The position numbers and the translations under genes are program-made. A stretch of 64,000 bases of DNA from NCBI RefSeq assembly GCF_001808185.1, contig NZ_CP017668.1, forward strand, positions 496,001-560,000, read 5' to 3'. Source of the DNA: Jeongeupia sp. USM3. Its GTDB lineage: Bacteria; Pseudomonadota; Gammaproteobacteria; Burkholderiales; Chitinibacteraceae. Below are positions 55,585-64,000 of the stretch, one piece after another (position 1 is the first letter of the stretch; every line of letters begins with the position of its first letter). The notes beneath the pieces are model-generated. The model saw only the letters and a program-made list of their open reading frames with translations, ran no database searches and was not told where the DNA came from.

Positions 55585-56310
55585 TTACTCCGGCGCCGAA
55601 TGCAAGGCTATTTCGTTGCCGTCATCATCGATGATGGCGTAATCGACCGATCGCACGCCCTCAATCCCGTCATCGACCGCGACCTTCATTGCCGAAAATG
55701 GCGCGATCATGCCACCGGCAAGCTGCTGCTCGCCGCCCCCGCCGGAGATTTTCAGGCGGCTGAGGGTGACGAAATAGGGTGTCGGGTTTTCGATGTTCAA
55801 GGCATGTTCACCCTGCCCTTGCATGGAAAACCGGAGCCGGTCGAGCCGCGCGTCGACCGGTACGGCCAGCTTCGGTCTGAAAAACACCTTCAGCTGCAAG
55901 CGGATCGCCACGGTCAGCGACGACGCCCCCGGCGGCAGCTTCGCGTCGCGCGGCGGCACCGCGTAGACGTTCAGCCAGTAGAGCGACTCGCGGTCCCGCG
56001 GCTGGGCAGCGCCTGCGGTATTCAGCAAGCGCAGGTTCTTCTTCTCGCCCGGCTCGAGCCGGAAGATTGCCGGCAGCGGCATGACCGGTGCTTCGGCGGT
56101 TTCAGGCGTGCCTTCCGGCTTGCCATCGTCGATCCAGACCTGCACCAGAATCGGGTAGGACTCGCTGTTGGCCAGCAGCAGCGACTGCTCGCGGGCGCCG
56201 GCCGCAAACACCACGCGCGACGACTCGACGATGACCCCGGCCTGCACCGCAGCCGGCATGCCGACGACGACCGATACCAGCAAGACGCACAGCCAGCGCA
56301 CTGCCCTCAT
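55585..56310 (-). CDS. Second periplasmic fimbrial chaperone (CupA5-like position)
   Basis: The 241-residue protein has a signal peptide (LCVLLVSVVVGMPAAVQA) and two immunoglobulin-like domains of the PapD family. GVIVESSRVVFAAGAREQSL forms the first strand, QPRDRESLYWLNVYAVPP carries the conserved FGS/FGL-type motif, and the C-terminal domain has RLRFSMQGQGEHALNIENPT. It would hold fimbrial subunits in the periplasm and deliver them to the usher. The start is set by AAGGAGGTG before the ATG at 56310. It is the last gene of the fimbrial operon, where a dedicated chaperone for the tip adhesin is likely. Confidence 0.92.
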   Translation of the reverse strand: MRAVRWLCVLLVSVVVGMPAAVQAGVIVESSRVVFAAGAREQSLLLANSESYPILVQVWIDDGKPEGTPETAEAPVMPLPAIFRLEPGEKKNLRLLNTAGAAQPRDRESLYWLNVYAVPPRDAKLPPGASSLTVAIRLQLKVFFRPKLAVPVDARLDRLRFSMQGQGEHALNIENPTPYFVTLSRLKISGGGGEQQLAGGMIAPFSAMKVAVDDGIEGVRSVDYAIIDDDGNEIALHSAPE

Positions 56311-56332
56311 TTGCACCTCCTTCACCCTCCCG

Positions 56333-57718
56333 CTACTGCACCTGGATGATCACCTGCGCCTGGCCGCTGAACCGGCCCACGGTCGCAGTCTTGCCCGGCA
56401 GCGCCATGAATTTGGCGTTCAGCGTCTTGGTATATGACGTGACGCCACTCACCACCGCGCCTGCTGTCGCATCGTCGAGCACCGGGTACCAGCCTGCCGC
56501 ATTGCCGCCGCCCAGCGTACCCAAGGTGCTCAACAGCTTCAGCGGTGTGCCGCTGGTGCGCGAGATCTGTACCCCCACGCCGGTGGCGACGGTCGGGTCG
56601 CTGCCGTAGCCGTCGGACAGCAGGTAGCTCACGCCCGAACCGGCGGTCCCTACCCCGGCGGCCACGGCGGCAGCGGCATTGGCCGGGTTGACCAGCAAGC
56701 CCATCGCGGTCTGGTTCGTCGCGATGCCGCTGGCGAAGGCCGTCAGGCCGGTATTGGCCGGCGCCCCGGTCTGGCAGTCGAACTTGATCGAGACCGGTAC
56801 CTGGCGCGAACCGCCGCTGTTCATTTCGGCCGCGGTGATCACCGGGAAGGTGACCGTCGGCGTCACGCTGGTCACGCCGCAGGTGGCCGAGCGCCGCACC
56901 GTCAGGCGGTTGTACAGGTTGATTGCCCCGGGCCAGTCGCCGTACCAGCCGTGATAGACGTAGCGCGAGTCCGCGCCGACCGTCAGCCCCGACGACATCC
57001 CGCCCCCCTTGAAGGCGACGTAGGCGGCGGGTTGCGAGTAGCCGTACATGCCGCTGCCGGTCCACGCGGCCGAATTGTTCATCCGCAGCAGCTCGACCTT
57101 GTAGCCGGCAAAATTCTTCGCCTTGACCAGAATCCATCCCTTCGAATCGACGTCCAGCCCGGTCAGCTGCCGGGCCTTCCAGTAGCGCGAGTAATACTCG
57201 CCGGTAATCGTGTTGGTCACGCGGATCAGCATGCCCTTCGCATAGGTCCGGTAGGCTCCCGGCATGCCGGCCGATGCGCCATCCTCGTACATCCCGCCCC
57301 AGTCGTTGTCACCGTTGGTGGCGTAGTACTCGTAGAGCTGGCCTGCCTCGCTGGCCGTGCAGCGGTACAGCACCTGCTCCGGCTTGTACGGTTGTTCCAG
57401 GCCAGAACGGAGAAAATCGGTGGTGCCGCTCGCCAGCAGCGTGCCGTCGGGCTGGAAGGTCGAACTGTTGATGTTGACCAGCGCCGGCAGCCCGCCACTC
57501 GTACCGGAGGTATCGGTTGCACCGCTCCACACACCGGTCGTGCCGTAGGCCGGATCAACGTAGTAGGCCGAGTTCACATCGGTGACACCACCCGGCGCAT
57601 AGCTGATCCGGTAGCAGGTCGCCCACGCCGACGCGGATGAAAGCACGGCGATAGCCAGCAGCAGCCCCCCGCGCTTCATGGTGGAAATGGTCGTTTGCAT
57701 CTTCGTCATGGCATTCAT
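56333..57718 (-). CDS. Fimbrial tip adhesin (CupA4-like)
   Basis: The 461-residue protein has a signal peptide (RGGLLLAIAVLSSASAWA) and a large aromatic- and glycine-rich N-terminal domain (SAYYVDPAYGTTGVWSG; YVYHGWYGDWPGAINLYN) that looks like a two-domain adhesin's receptor-binding part. The C-terminal pilin domain has a Cys pair and the donor-strand ending VGRFSGQAQVIIQVQ. The first ATG overlaps the usher stop (ATGA). Such two-domain subunits sit at the tip and mediate binding; the ligand is unknown. Adhesin domains diverge quickly, so the call rests on architecture and position. Confidence 0.8.
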   Translation of the reverse strand: MNAMTKMQTTISTMKRGGLLLAIAVLSSASAWATCYRISYAPGGVTDVNSAYYVDPAYGTTGVWSGATDTSGTSGGLPALVNINSSTFQPDGTLLASGTTDFLRSGLEQPYKPEQVLYRCTASEAGQLYEYYATNGDNDWGGMYEDGASAGMPGAYRTYAKGMLIRVTNTITGEYYSRYWKARQLTGLDVDSKGWILVKAKNFAGYKVELLRMNNSAAWTGSGMYGYSQPAAYVAFKGGGMSSGLTVGADSRYVYHGWYGDWPGAINLYNRLTVRRSATCGVTSVTPTVTFPVITAAEMNSGGSRQVPVSIKFDCQTGAPANTGLTAFASGIATNQTAMGLLVNPANAAAAVAAGVGTAGSGVSYLLSDGYGSDPTVATGVGVQISRTSGTPLKLLSTLGTLGGGNAAGWYPVLDDATAGAVVSGVTSYTKTLNAKFMALPGKTATVGRFSGQAQVIIQVQ

Positions 57719-60360
57719 CCTTCCTTGCGTGCAGCACTGGCCGTAGCCGGCACCGGCAAGCAGACCGCGTCCAGTCGGAACAACGGGTTCTTCGTAGCCT
57801 TCGCCTGACCGCTCAAATCGAACGGCAGCTTGCATTGTTCGCCGTTGCCGTCGCCCCACTTGACCAGCAACTCGCCCTTGTCGCCCGCGGCTCGGGCATA
57901 GATCTGGCTGCCCTGGCCAACGAGGCCGATCACCGCGCCCTTGGCATCGAGTACGCTGGCGCCCAGCGGCAGGCCGTCGCCGCTCGCCTGGTGCGACCTG
58001 ATCAGCAGTGCGCTGCCTTCCAGCGTCCTGAACTTGAGCCTGACCGCGGCACCGGCGTACGGTGCGGTGCGCCGGGTGCCCTCGGTCAGTTCGGCATCGC
58101 CGCTCATGCCCTTGCTGTCCAGCGCGACATCGTTGTAGCGGTAGGGCACCAGCGACGGGACGAGCGCGTAGCCGAAGCGGTCGACTTCCGCCCCCATTCC
58201 GCCGATCACGCGCGCGCCCTCGGCGCCCTTGGCCTCGACCAGGGCAAAGGTGTCGTTGACGTAAGGACCGAAAGTCACGCCGCCCGCATGCGCGACGACC
58301 GCACCACGGGCGCTGGCGCCCCACTGCGAGTAGCCCTGGCCCTTCGAGTAGCTGCCGCCGACCGTGGCAACCGGCAGGCGCTGCTGAACGCTCGCACCGC
58401 CGCTGACGCCGTTGCCGGCGGTGTCGTAGGCCGCATTGACGGCGTAGCTAAAGTCCTGCGTCTCGCCGGCCGTTCCAGCCAGCGTCGTCTGCAGCGTGGT
58501 CTCGCCCTGGCTGCCGCCCTGCCGGCTCACGCTGCCCGACAACACCGGCGACGTTGCGCCCGGCCCCAGCGGCAAGGACAGCGAGAACATCACCATGTTC
58601 TGGTTGGCACCGCACGACTGGGCCGTCCCGGGCGACGGCATCGCGCCGCCTTCCGGTCCGATGCCGTTCAGCGAAGCCATGCATTGCCGCGACAGCGACA
58701 GGTTGTAGCTGACGCTCTTGTACGCCTTGGAATAGGTCAGCTGGTACTGGGTATCGCGGCCGCGGCCATCCCAGTAGTCGCTGCTGGAGAACGACAGGTA
58801 GAGCTGCCCGTAGCTCGCCAGGCTCTGCGCCATCGTCGCGGTGAACTGGCTGCGCTGGCGGTAGGTCTTCGATTGCCAGTCGGCATTGCTGCCCAGGCTG
58901 CTGACGGCGAGCACGTCGGCCAGTTCGCGGTAGCCGTCGGTCGAATAACGGTAGCCGGCCAGCGAGAACGTCGTTCCCCACGGCGCGATGGCGTGGCTGT
59001 AGTTCGCCGACAGTTGCCAGCCCTGCTGCCGGCCGTCGACCGGATCATCGGAACTGGAGTAGATCGCGTTGACGCCGAACGCACCGAGTTTGGTTGCCAG
59101 CACCCCGCCCAGCGTCGCCGACAGGTAGTGGTCGGACACGCGGATGCCGCCATTCGCGGTCAGCGCATTGGTCAGCCCGCGCTGATAGGTGGCATCGCCG
59201 AAGTAGGCGTCGCTGCCCTCGATCCCTCGCACGCGGCCGGCCGACACGTTCCACTGCGAACGGCCGGGCCGGACCGATTCGGGCAGCGCATTGAACGGCA
59301 CGGTATAGGTCGAGATGCGCCCGTCCGCCTCTTCAACCGCGACGTCGAGATCACCGCTGAGGCTGGTCGGGTACAGGTCGTCGATCGCGAACGGCCCCGG
59401 CGCCACGGTCGTCTGGTAGATCAGCGCCCCGCCCTGGCGGACCGATACCTTGGCGTTGGTCGTCGCGATGCCGCGCACCGTCGGCGCGTAACCGCGCAGC
59501 GAATCGGGCACCATGCGCTCGTCGGTGGCCAGCTGCACGCCGCGAAAGCTCAGGCTGCTGAAAAAGTTGCCGGGCGTATAGCTGTCGCCGACCTTCAGTT
59601 CGCTCTGCCAGGCGGGAATGGCGCGCTGGACGTAGGTCTGCTGCGCATCCCAGTTGCCCTTGCGTTTGCCGCCGCTCACCGTGCCGTTGTAGCTGGACTG
59701 CTGCCGGAAGCGCCAGGCGCCCAGATTCACCCCGCTGTTGAGGTTCAGGTAGAGCGAATCGCTCGACAGGCCGGCGGCGTCGGAGCGGTAGTAGTTCGTG
59801 TCGTAGTTGACGAAGACCATCGTTTCGCCAGCGTTCAGGTCGTCCCGCGCAACCGCGCCCCGGGCAACGCGCTTCATCGACGCCTGCGGTACCCACAGGT
59901 CCAGCCGCAGCCGCCCCTGATCGAAACGGCTGGCCGCACCGGCCACCAGATCGCCAAGCGGCGCACATTCGCCGGCCGCGGCCGCAATCTTGTCCGGCAA
60001 CACGCCACCGGCCAGCAGCAGATCGCTGCTCAGGCACGGCCGCACCTCGCCCTGCCGGTCGGCGCGGAATTCGATCGTCTTTCTGGAAAGAAAACCCTCG
60101 TTGATATAGACATCGACCTGGTATTCGCCCGGATTGACCGCGTTGGCCTTGTTGAAACGGGCAATCGTGCCGGGCGAAACCGATTTGCCGACAAGCAGGC
60201 TCTCGTCGAACTGGTACTCGGATTCACCCGCCAATGGCGGCACGCCGTCGGCCATCGCAGAGCCGGCGCAAAACACCACCATCAGCGCCTGCACCAGCGG
60301 TTTGACGGGCAGGACATCAACTGCGGAATGCGGAGTTCGATTCGGAATGCCGCGCTTCAT
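57715..60360 (-). CDS. Outer-membrane fimbrial usher (PapC/FimD family, CupA3-like)
   Basis: The usher is the outer-membrane pore that assembles and secretes the fimbria. The 881-residue protein has a signal peptide (LVQALMVVFCAGSAMA) and an N-terminal chaperone-binding domain (YQFDESLLVGKSVSPGTIAR). A 24-strand barrel with a plug follows (PTVRGIATTNAKVSVRQGG; GPFAIDDLYPTSLSGDLDV), then C-terminal domains (LLIRSHQASGDGLPLGASV). The start at 60360 has a GAAGAGG ribosome binding site. It lies between chaperone 1 and the adhesin gene. Confidence 0.96.
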   Translation of the reverse strand: MKRGIPNRTPHSAVDVLPVKPLVQALMVVFCAGSAMADGVPPLAGESEYQFDESLLVGKSVSPGTIARFNKANAVNPGEYQVDVYINEGFLSRKTIEFRADRQGEVRPCLSSDLLLAGGVLPDKIAAAAGECAPLGDLVAGAASRFDQGRLRLDLWVPQASMKRVARGAVARDDLNAGETMVFVNYDTNYYRSDAAGLSSDSLYLNLNSGVNLGAWRFRQQSSYNGTVSGGKRKGNWDAQQTYVQRAIPAWQSELKVGDSYTPGNFFSSLSFRGVQLATDERMVPDSLRGYAPTVRGIATTNAKVSVRQGGALIYQTTVAPGPFAIDDLYPTSLSGDLDVAVEEADGRISTYTVPFNALPESVRPGRSQWNVSAGRVRGIEGSDAYFGDATYQRGLTNALTANGGIRVSDHYLSATLGGVLATKLGAFGVNAIYSSSDDPVDGRQQGWQLSANYSHAIAPWGTTFSLAGYRYSTDGYRELADVLAVSSLGSNADWQSKTYRQRSQFTATMAQSLASYGQLYLSFSSSDYWDGRGRDTQYQLTYSKAYKSVSYNLSLSRQCMASLNGIGPEGGAMPSPGTAQSCGANQNMVMFSLSLPLGPGATSPVLSGSVSRQGGSQGETTLQTTLAGTAGETQDFSYAVNAAYDTAGNGVSGGASVQQRLPVATVGGSYSKGQGYSQWGASARGAVVAHAGGVTFGPYVNDTFALVEAKGAEGARVIGGMGAEVDRFGYALVPSLVPYRYNDVALDSKGMSGDAELTEGTRRTAPYAGAAVRLKFRTLEGSALLIRSHQASGDGLPLGASVLDAKGAVIGLVGQGSQIYARAAGDKGELLVKWGDGNGEQCKLPFDLSGQAKATKNPLFRLDAVCLPVPATASAARKEG

Positions 60361-60427
60361 GAAAAACCTCTTCGGGGAAGAAAAACAGGTCGGCCGGAAC
60401 CGGTGCTTCAATACACAACCCGGCCCG

Positions 60428-61195
60428 CTATTGCTCTCCCGCCTGCCGAAGTCCTTCGATATCCACCACCGCCTCGGCAGCAACGATCGCGCCGTAATCA
60501 TTGATCAGCGTGTACTTGATTTTCATCGGCCCTTTCATTTTCGCGGCACGATCGCCAACCTCCCAATTGACGGCCGATTTGGGCGCGACCATCTCCGCGT
60601 TCAATGCCAGTTCTTCGGTGCCGGCAACGAGCCTGGCGCTCGCCAGCGAGGCGAAATAGCCGGAATTGTTCTTTACCCTGATAGCCCGGCCCTTGTTTCC
60701 GTCCTGCACCAGCGAAAAGGCCAGTTGCTTGCTCACGTCATCCGAACGACCTTCAATGCCGGACGGCCGATAGAAGAGCTTCAAACGGTTCCGCAGGATG
60801 ACGGTCATGTGATTCTGTTGCGACTTGAGCGCGTCTTTCGGCGGCACCTGAACAATATTCAGGTAAAAGACCGATTCCCGATCCCGGGGCAGGTCCTTGC
60901 CGGTATAAATCAGCCGGACCACCTGCCCCGACCTGGGCTCGATGCGGAACAGCGCCGGCAGCGCAACGAAGGGCGCATCGGCCGTTTCAGGCGTCGAAGC
61001 GGCATCGCCCGAGTCGACCCACACCTGAACGATGCTGGGAATCGGGTCGTCGTTGTTCAGCTGGATCGTCCGCTCGGTCGCATCCCCCGGATAAACCACC
61101 CGGGTATTGATCATCGTGACACTGGCCGCGGCAGGCACAAAGATGCCCAGACACCACAGCAGTGCGGCAATAATGGCTGACTGGATCATATTCAC
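60428..61195 (-). CDS. Periplasmic fimbrial chaperone 1 (CupA2-like)
   Basis: The 255-residue protein has a signal peptide (SAIIAALLWCLGIFVPAAA) and the PapD-type two-domain structure: SVTMINTRVVYPGDATERTI, the conserved LPRDRESVFYLNIVQVPPKD, and the second domain with AIRVKNNSGYFASL. It supplies the major pilin to the usher. It lies 66 bases after the pilin gene and 67 bases before the usher. The C-terminal end is longer than in chaperone 2. Base composition is somewhat more AT-rich than in the surrounding core genes. Confidence 0.94.
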   Translation of the reverse strand: MNMIQSAIIAALLWCLGIFVPAAASVTMINTRVVYPGDATERTIQLNNDDPIPSIVQVWVDSGDAASTPETADAPFVALPALFRIEPRSGQVVRLIYTGKDLPRDRESVFYLNIVQVPPKDALKSQQNHMTVILRNRLKLFYRPSGIEGRSDDVSKQLAFSLVQDGNKGRAIRVKNNSGYFASLASARLVAGTEELALNAEMVAPKSAVNWEVGDRAAKMKGPMKIKYTLINDYGAIVAAEAVVDIEGLRQAGEQ

Positions 61196-61261
61196 GACTC
61201 CGCAATGGCTGCACCAATGAAAACCGGCCGCCAGATTCGCGGCCGGCCCATTGGAAACGAC

Positions 61262-61792
61262 TTACTGGTAGGACACTGCGTACTGGACGCTGCCGAGCAC
61301 CGAACCGGCGGTGGCCGCGCCTTCGGCGTAATAGCGGACGGCGAAATCATGCGATGCCGAAGTGGCACCTGCCGCCAGCACCAGACCCGCTGCGCCGGTC
61401 TGACCGGTCAGATCCAGCGGCGTGGCCGGCGTGGCCGGGTCGACCAGCTCCAGGCTGACATTGGTGGCCGAACCGGTATTGCCAAGACGATTGCCCGTAT
61501 TCAGGTTGTTGCCGACAAAAACGGTCTTGACCGACAATGCCGAAGCCGGCGCGGTGCAACCGGTCAGGCCGACGGTAAACGGCGTCTGGCCGGCAGTGCT
61601 GCCCGAAGCGGCCAATTGGCTCGCCGGCACGGTCGGCAACAGCACCATCGGCGTCGTTGCATTGCCGTTGATGGTGACGGAGCAAGTCTGGTCAGCCACT
61701 TCCCCCTGGAAATTGATCGTATTGGCACTGGCGGCAAACGTCAGCGCGGGAATAATCGACAGCGCGGCGGCGGCAAAAGCGAATTTTTTCAT
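61262..61792 (-). CDS. Major fimbrial subunit (type 1 pilin family, CupA1-like)
   Basis: The 176-residue protein has a signal peptide (MKKFAFAAAALSIIPALTFA) and a mature pilin domain. The N-terminal donor strand is TINFQGEVADQTCSVTINGN, and the conserved Cys pair is closed by LTGCTAP. The C-terminal beta-zipper SVQYAVSYQ has the penultimate tyrosine typical of chaperone recognition. It is the first gene of the fimbrial operon, with a strong AGGAG ribosome binding site, which fits high expression of the main shaft subunit. Confidence 0.94.
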   Translation of the reverse strand: MKKFAFAAAALSIIPALTFAASANTINFQGEVADQTCSVTINGNATTPMVLLPTVPASQLAASGSTAGQTPFTVGLTGCTAPASALSVKTVFVGNNLNTGNRLGNTGSATNVSLELVDPATPATPLDLTGQTGAAGLVLAAGATSASHDFAVRYYAEGAATAGSVLGSVQYAVSYQ

Positions 61793-62214
61793 GATGACTC
61801 CTGAAAGCATCAAAACAACGTCAAAGAAAGGAGGGAATTGACCACCTCACACTGAAGCAAACCTCAATTCATTCCCGATTCGAATGCCGGAAAGTGAACC
61901 AAGCTTCTGATTCGGAAGATACCGAAGCACGAAACACCCGCACTTCAGACGAATCTCAAAGTGGCCCGGCGCGGAAACCCGCCCCATGGCTCGCCGCACG
62001 CCAAGCCGTCCGCAGCCGTGCGCTACACACCGGCCTGCATGGCGCGACGGATCGAAGGTGGTCGGGCTGGCGCGGCCGCCGGCCGTGGCCATCGGCGCTC
62101 TTGCCGTAGCCGCGCCGCCCGACAACGGCCCCGCCGGCGACAGTGCACGCTGAAAAACAAACAGCCCGCCGATTGGCGGGCTGTTTTCAGGTCAGGCTGA
62201 CCGGAATCGTACGA
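61793..62214. other. Fimbrial promoter region and spacer before acnB
   Basis: This 422-base gap has an AT-rich half next to the pilin gene. That half holds the inverted repeat TTCGG-AAGATA-CCGAA at 61911-61926 and the half-site ATCTCAA at 61953-61959, both reasonable regulator sites. No clear -35/-10 pair was found on the minus strand. The part from about 61970 to 62150 is very GC-rich and shows no convincing gene; short open frames there have no ribosome binding site. Confidence 0.5.
62154..62187 (-). terminator. Terminator of acnB
   Basis: ACAGCCCGCC and GGCGGGCTGT form a ten-base stem with a four-base loop. On the minus strand it is followed by TTGTTTTTC, so it ends acnB transcription before the fimbrial genes. 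Confidence 0.85.
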
Positions 62215-64000
62215 TCAAACCGTCGCTTTTGCGGCTTCGGCCTGGTAGCTGTCGATCTGGTTGAAGTTGAGGTAGCGGTAGACCTCGGCACCCTTCTCGT
62301 TGATCACGCCGATGTCGGCCATGTATTCGGCCACGGTCGGAATGCGGCCGAGACGCGATGCGATCGCGGCAAGTTCGGCCGACGAGAGGAACACGTTGGT
62401 GTTCTTGCCCAGACGGTTCGGGAAGTTGCGGGTCGAGGTCGACACCACGGTTGCGCCTTCACGCACCTGCGCCTGGTTGCCCATGCACAGCGAGCAGCCC
62501 GGCATTTCGGTACGCGCGCCGGCGGTGCCGAAAGTGCCGTAATAGCCTTCCTCGGTCAGCTGCTGCGCGTCCATCTTGGTCGGCGGCGCAATCCACAGCT
62601 TGACCGGGATGTCGCGCTTGCCTTCCAGCAGCTTGCCGGCGGCACGGAAGTGGCCGATGTTGGTCATGCACGAACCGATGAACACTTCGTCGATCTTGGT
62701 GCCGGCCACTTCGGACAGTACCTTCACGTCGTCCGGGTCGTTCGGGCAGGCGAGGATCGGCTCCTTGACATCGGCGAGGTCGATCTCGATCACGGCGGCG
62801 TATTCGGCGTCGGCATCCGGCTCGATCAGGTTCGGGTTGGCCAGCCATGCTTCCATGCCCTTGACGCGGCGGGCCAGCGTTTTGGCATCGCCGTAACCGT
62901 CGGCGATCATCGACTTCAGCAGCACGATGTTCGAGTTCAGGTACTCGATGATCGGCTCCTTGTTCAGGCGCACCGAGCAACCGGCAGCCGAACGCTCTGC
63001 CGACGCATCGGTCAGCTCGAACGCCTGCTCGACCTTCAGGTCCGGCAGACCTTCGATTTCGAGGATGCGGCCCGAGAAGATGTTCTTCTTGCCGGCCTTG
63101 GCCACGGTCAGCAGGCCTGCCTTGATCGCGTACAGCGGGATCGCGTTGACGAGGTCGCGCAGGGTGATGCCCGGCTGCAGTTCGCCCTTGAAGCGCACCA
63201 GCACCGATTCCGGCATGTCCAGCGGCATCACGCCGGTGGCGGCGCCGAAGGCAACGAGGCCCGAGCCGGCCGGGAACGAGATGCCGATCGGGAAACGGGT
63301 GTGCGAGTCACCGCCGGTGCCGACGGTATCCGGCAGCAGCATGCGGTTCAGCCAGCTGTGGATCACGCCGTCGCCCGGACGCAGCGACACGCCGCCACGG
63401 TTGCGGATGAACTCCGGCAGTTCGTGGTGGGTCTTGACGTCGACCGGCTTCGGATAGGCCGCGGTGTGGCAGAACGACTGCATCACGAGGTCGGCCGAGA
63501 AGCCGAGGCAAGCCAGGTCCTTCAGCTCGTCGCGGGTCATCGGGCCGGTGGTGTCCTGCGAGCCGACCGAGGTCATGCGCGGTTCGCAATAGGTGCCCGG
63601 GCGCACGCCCTGGCCTTCCGGCAGGCCGACAGCACGGCCGACCATCTTCTGCGCCTGGGTGAAGCCCTTGGTCGATTCGGCCGGTGCCTGCGGCAGGCGG
63701 AACAGCGTCGAGGCCGGCAGGCCGAGCGACTCGCGCGCCTTGGCGGTCAGGCCGCGGCCGATGATCAGGTTGATCCGGCCGCCGGCGCGCACTTCGTCGA
63801 ACAGCACGTCGGACTTGACCTTGAACTCGGATACGGTTTCGCCGCCCTTGAGCACCTTGCCTTCGTACGGGCGCAGCTCGATCACGTCGCCCATGTTCAG
63901 CTGGGTCACGTCGACTTCGATCGGCAGCGCGCCCGAGTCTTCCTGCGTGTTGAAGAAGATCGGCGCGATCTTGCCGCCAAGGCAGTAGCCGCCGAAGCGC
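62215..64000 (-). CDS. acnB: Aconitate hydratase B (5' end outside window)
   Basis: AcnB interconverts citrate and isocitrate in the TCA cycle. The visible 595 or so C-terminal residues of a protein that is normally about 860 long include ACLGFSADLVMQSFCHTAAY and GGDSHTRFPIGISFPAGSG. They also include the [4Fe-4S] ligands, one cysteine in IGSCMTNIGHFRA and two in MPGCSLCMGNQAQV. The frame is open to the right edge (GGYCLGGKIAPIFFNT precedes the first in-window valine start), so the gene begins outside. A terminator follows. Confidence 0.97.
   Translation of the reverse strand, partial: RFGGYCLGGKIAPIFFNTQEDSGALPIEVDVTQLNMGDVIELRPYEGKVLKGGETVSEFKVKSDVLFDEVRAGGRINLIIGRGLTAKARESLGLPASTLFRLPQAPAESTKGFTQAQKMVGRAVGLPEGQGVRPGTYCEPRMTSVGSQDTTGPMTRDELKDLACLGFSADLVMQSFCHTAAYPKPVDVKTHHELPEFIRNRGGVSLRPGDGVIHSWLNRMLLPDTVGTGGDSHTRFPIGISFPAGSGLVAFGAATGVMPLDMPESVLVRFKGELQPGITLRDLVNAIPLYAIKAGLLTVAKAGKKNIFSGRILEIEGLPDLKVEQAFELTDASAERSAAGCSVRLNKEPIIEYLNSNIVLLKSMIADGYGDAKTLARRVKGMEAWLANPNLIEPDADAEYAAVIEIDLADVKEPILACPNDPDDVKVLSEVAGTKIDEVFIGSCMTNIGHFRAAGKLLEGKRDIPVKLWIAPPTKMDAQQLTEEGYYGTFGTAGARTEMPGCSLCMGNQAQVREGATVVSTSTRNFPNRLGKNTNVFLSSAELAAIASRLGRIPTVAEYMADIGVINEKGAEVYRYLNFNQIDSYQAEAAKATV

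Noticed and set aside
61894..62200. Short plus-strand reading frames in the gap between the pilin gene and acnB
   Set aside because: They are rich in Arg/Ala/Gly as expected for random GC-rich DNA, lack ribosome binding sites and run into the acnB terminator.

Overview
The window comes from a GC-rich betaproteobacterium. The best guess is Neisseriales, near Chitinibacteraceae or Chromobacteriaceae. This rests on gene content and order (surE-pcm-nlpD-rpoS; ribF-ileS-lspA-ispH; a cbb3 oxidase cluster behind an FNR-type box) and on protein character; it is inference, not a database match. No tRNA, rRNA, CRISPR array, phage or insertion sequence was seen.

1-11 kb: the 3' part of mfd, a UPF0149/SEC-C protein, serB, dnaB, ratA-rnfH, a DUF4124 protein, rmuC, a phytase-like lipoprotein and an isolated flgA. 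11-19 kb: a membrane GGDEF/GAF diguanylate cyclase, then the overlapping ribF-ileS-lspA-ispH operon. 19-27 kb: ccoIS followed by ccoNOQP-G-H, which together encode, mature and supply copper to a cbb3 oxidase; a perfect FNR box precedes ccoN. 27-39 kb: dusC, a self-cleaving LexA-like repressor with a candidate operator on its own promoter, queF, dapC-dapD, the surE-pcm-nlpD-rpoS operon, an EamA exporter, a Rieske oxygenase, a DUF1456 gene and trhO.

39-47 kb: an HugZ-like protein, an operon of OmpR-type regulator, histidine kinase and sugar-type binding protein without a permease, and a mannose-family (Aga-like) PTS divergent from an amino-sugar-phosphate deaminase gene.

47-62 kb is the most unusual part, with everything on the minus strand. 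A five-gene chaperone-usher fimbrial operon (pilin, chaperone, usher, tip adhesin, second chaperone; the cupA1-A5 order) is followed by a receiver-EAL protein, two tandem hybrid sensor kinases and an RcsB/RocA-type regulator. This set resembles the Pseudomonas Roc (Sad) system that controls Cup fimbriae, but the kinase is doubled. The two kinases share about 1.43 kb of practically identical DNA covering the transmitter and receiver, while their sensor halves are unrelated in sequence. Only one of them has an Hpt domain. The simplest reading is two different inputs feeding one phosphorelay that sets fimbriation and local c-di-GMP. The window ends inside acnB.
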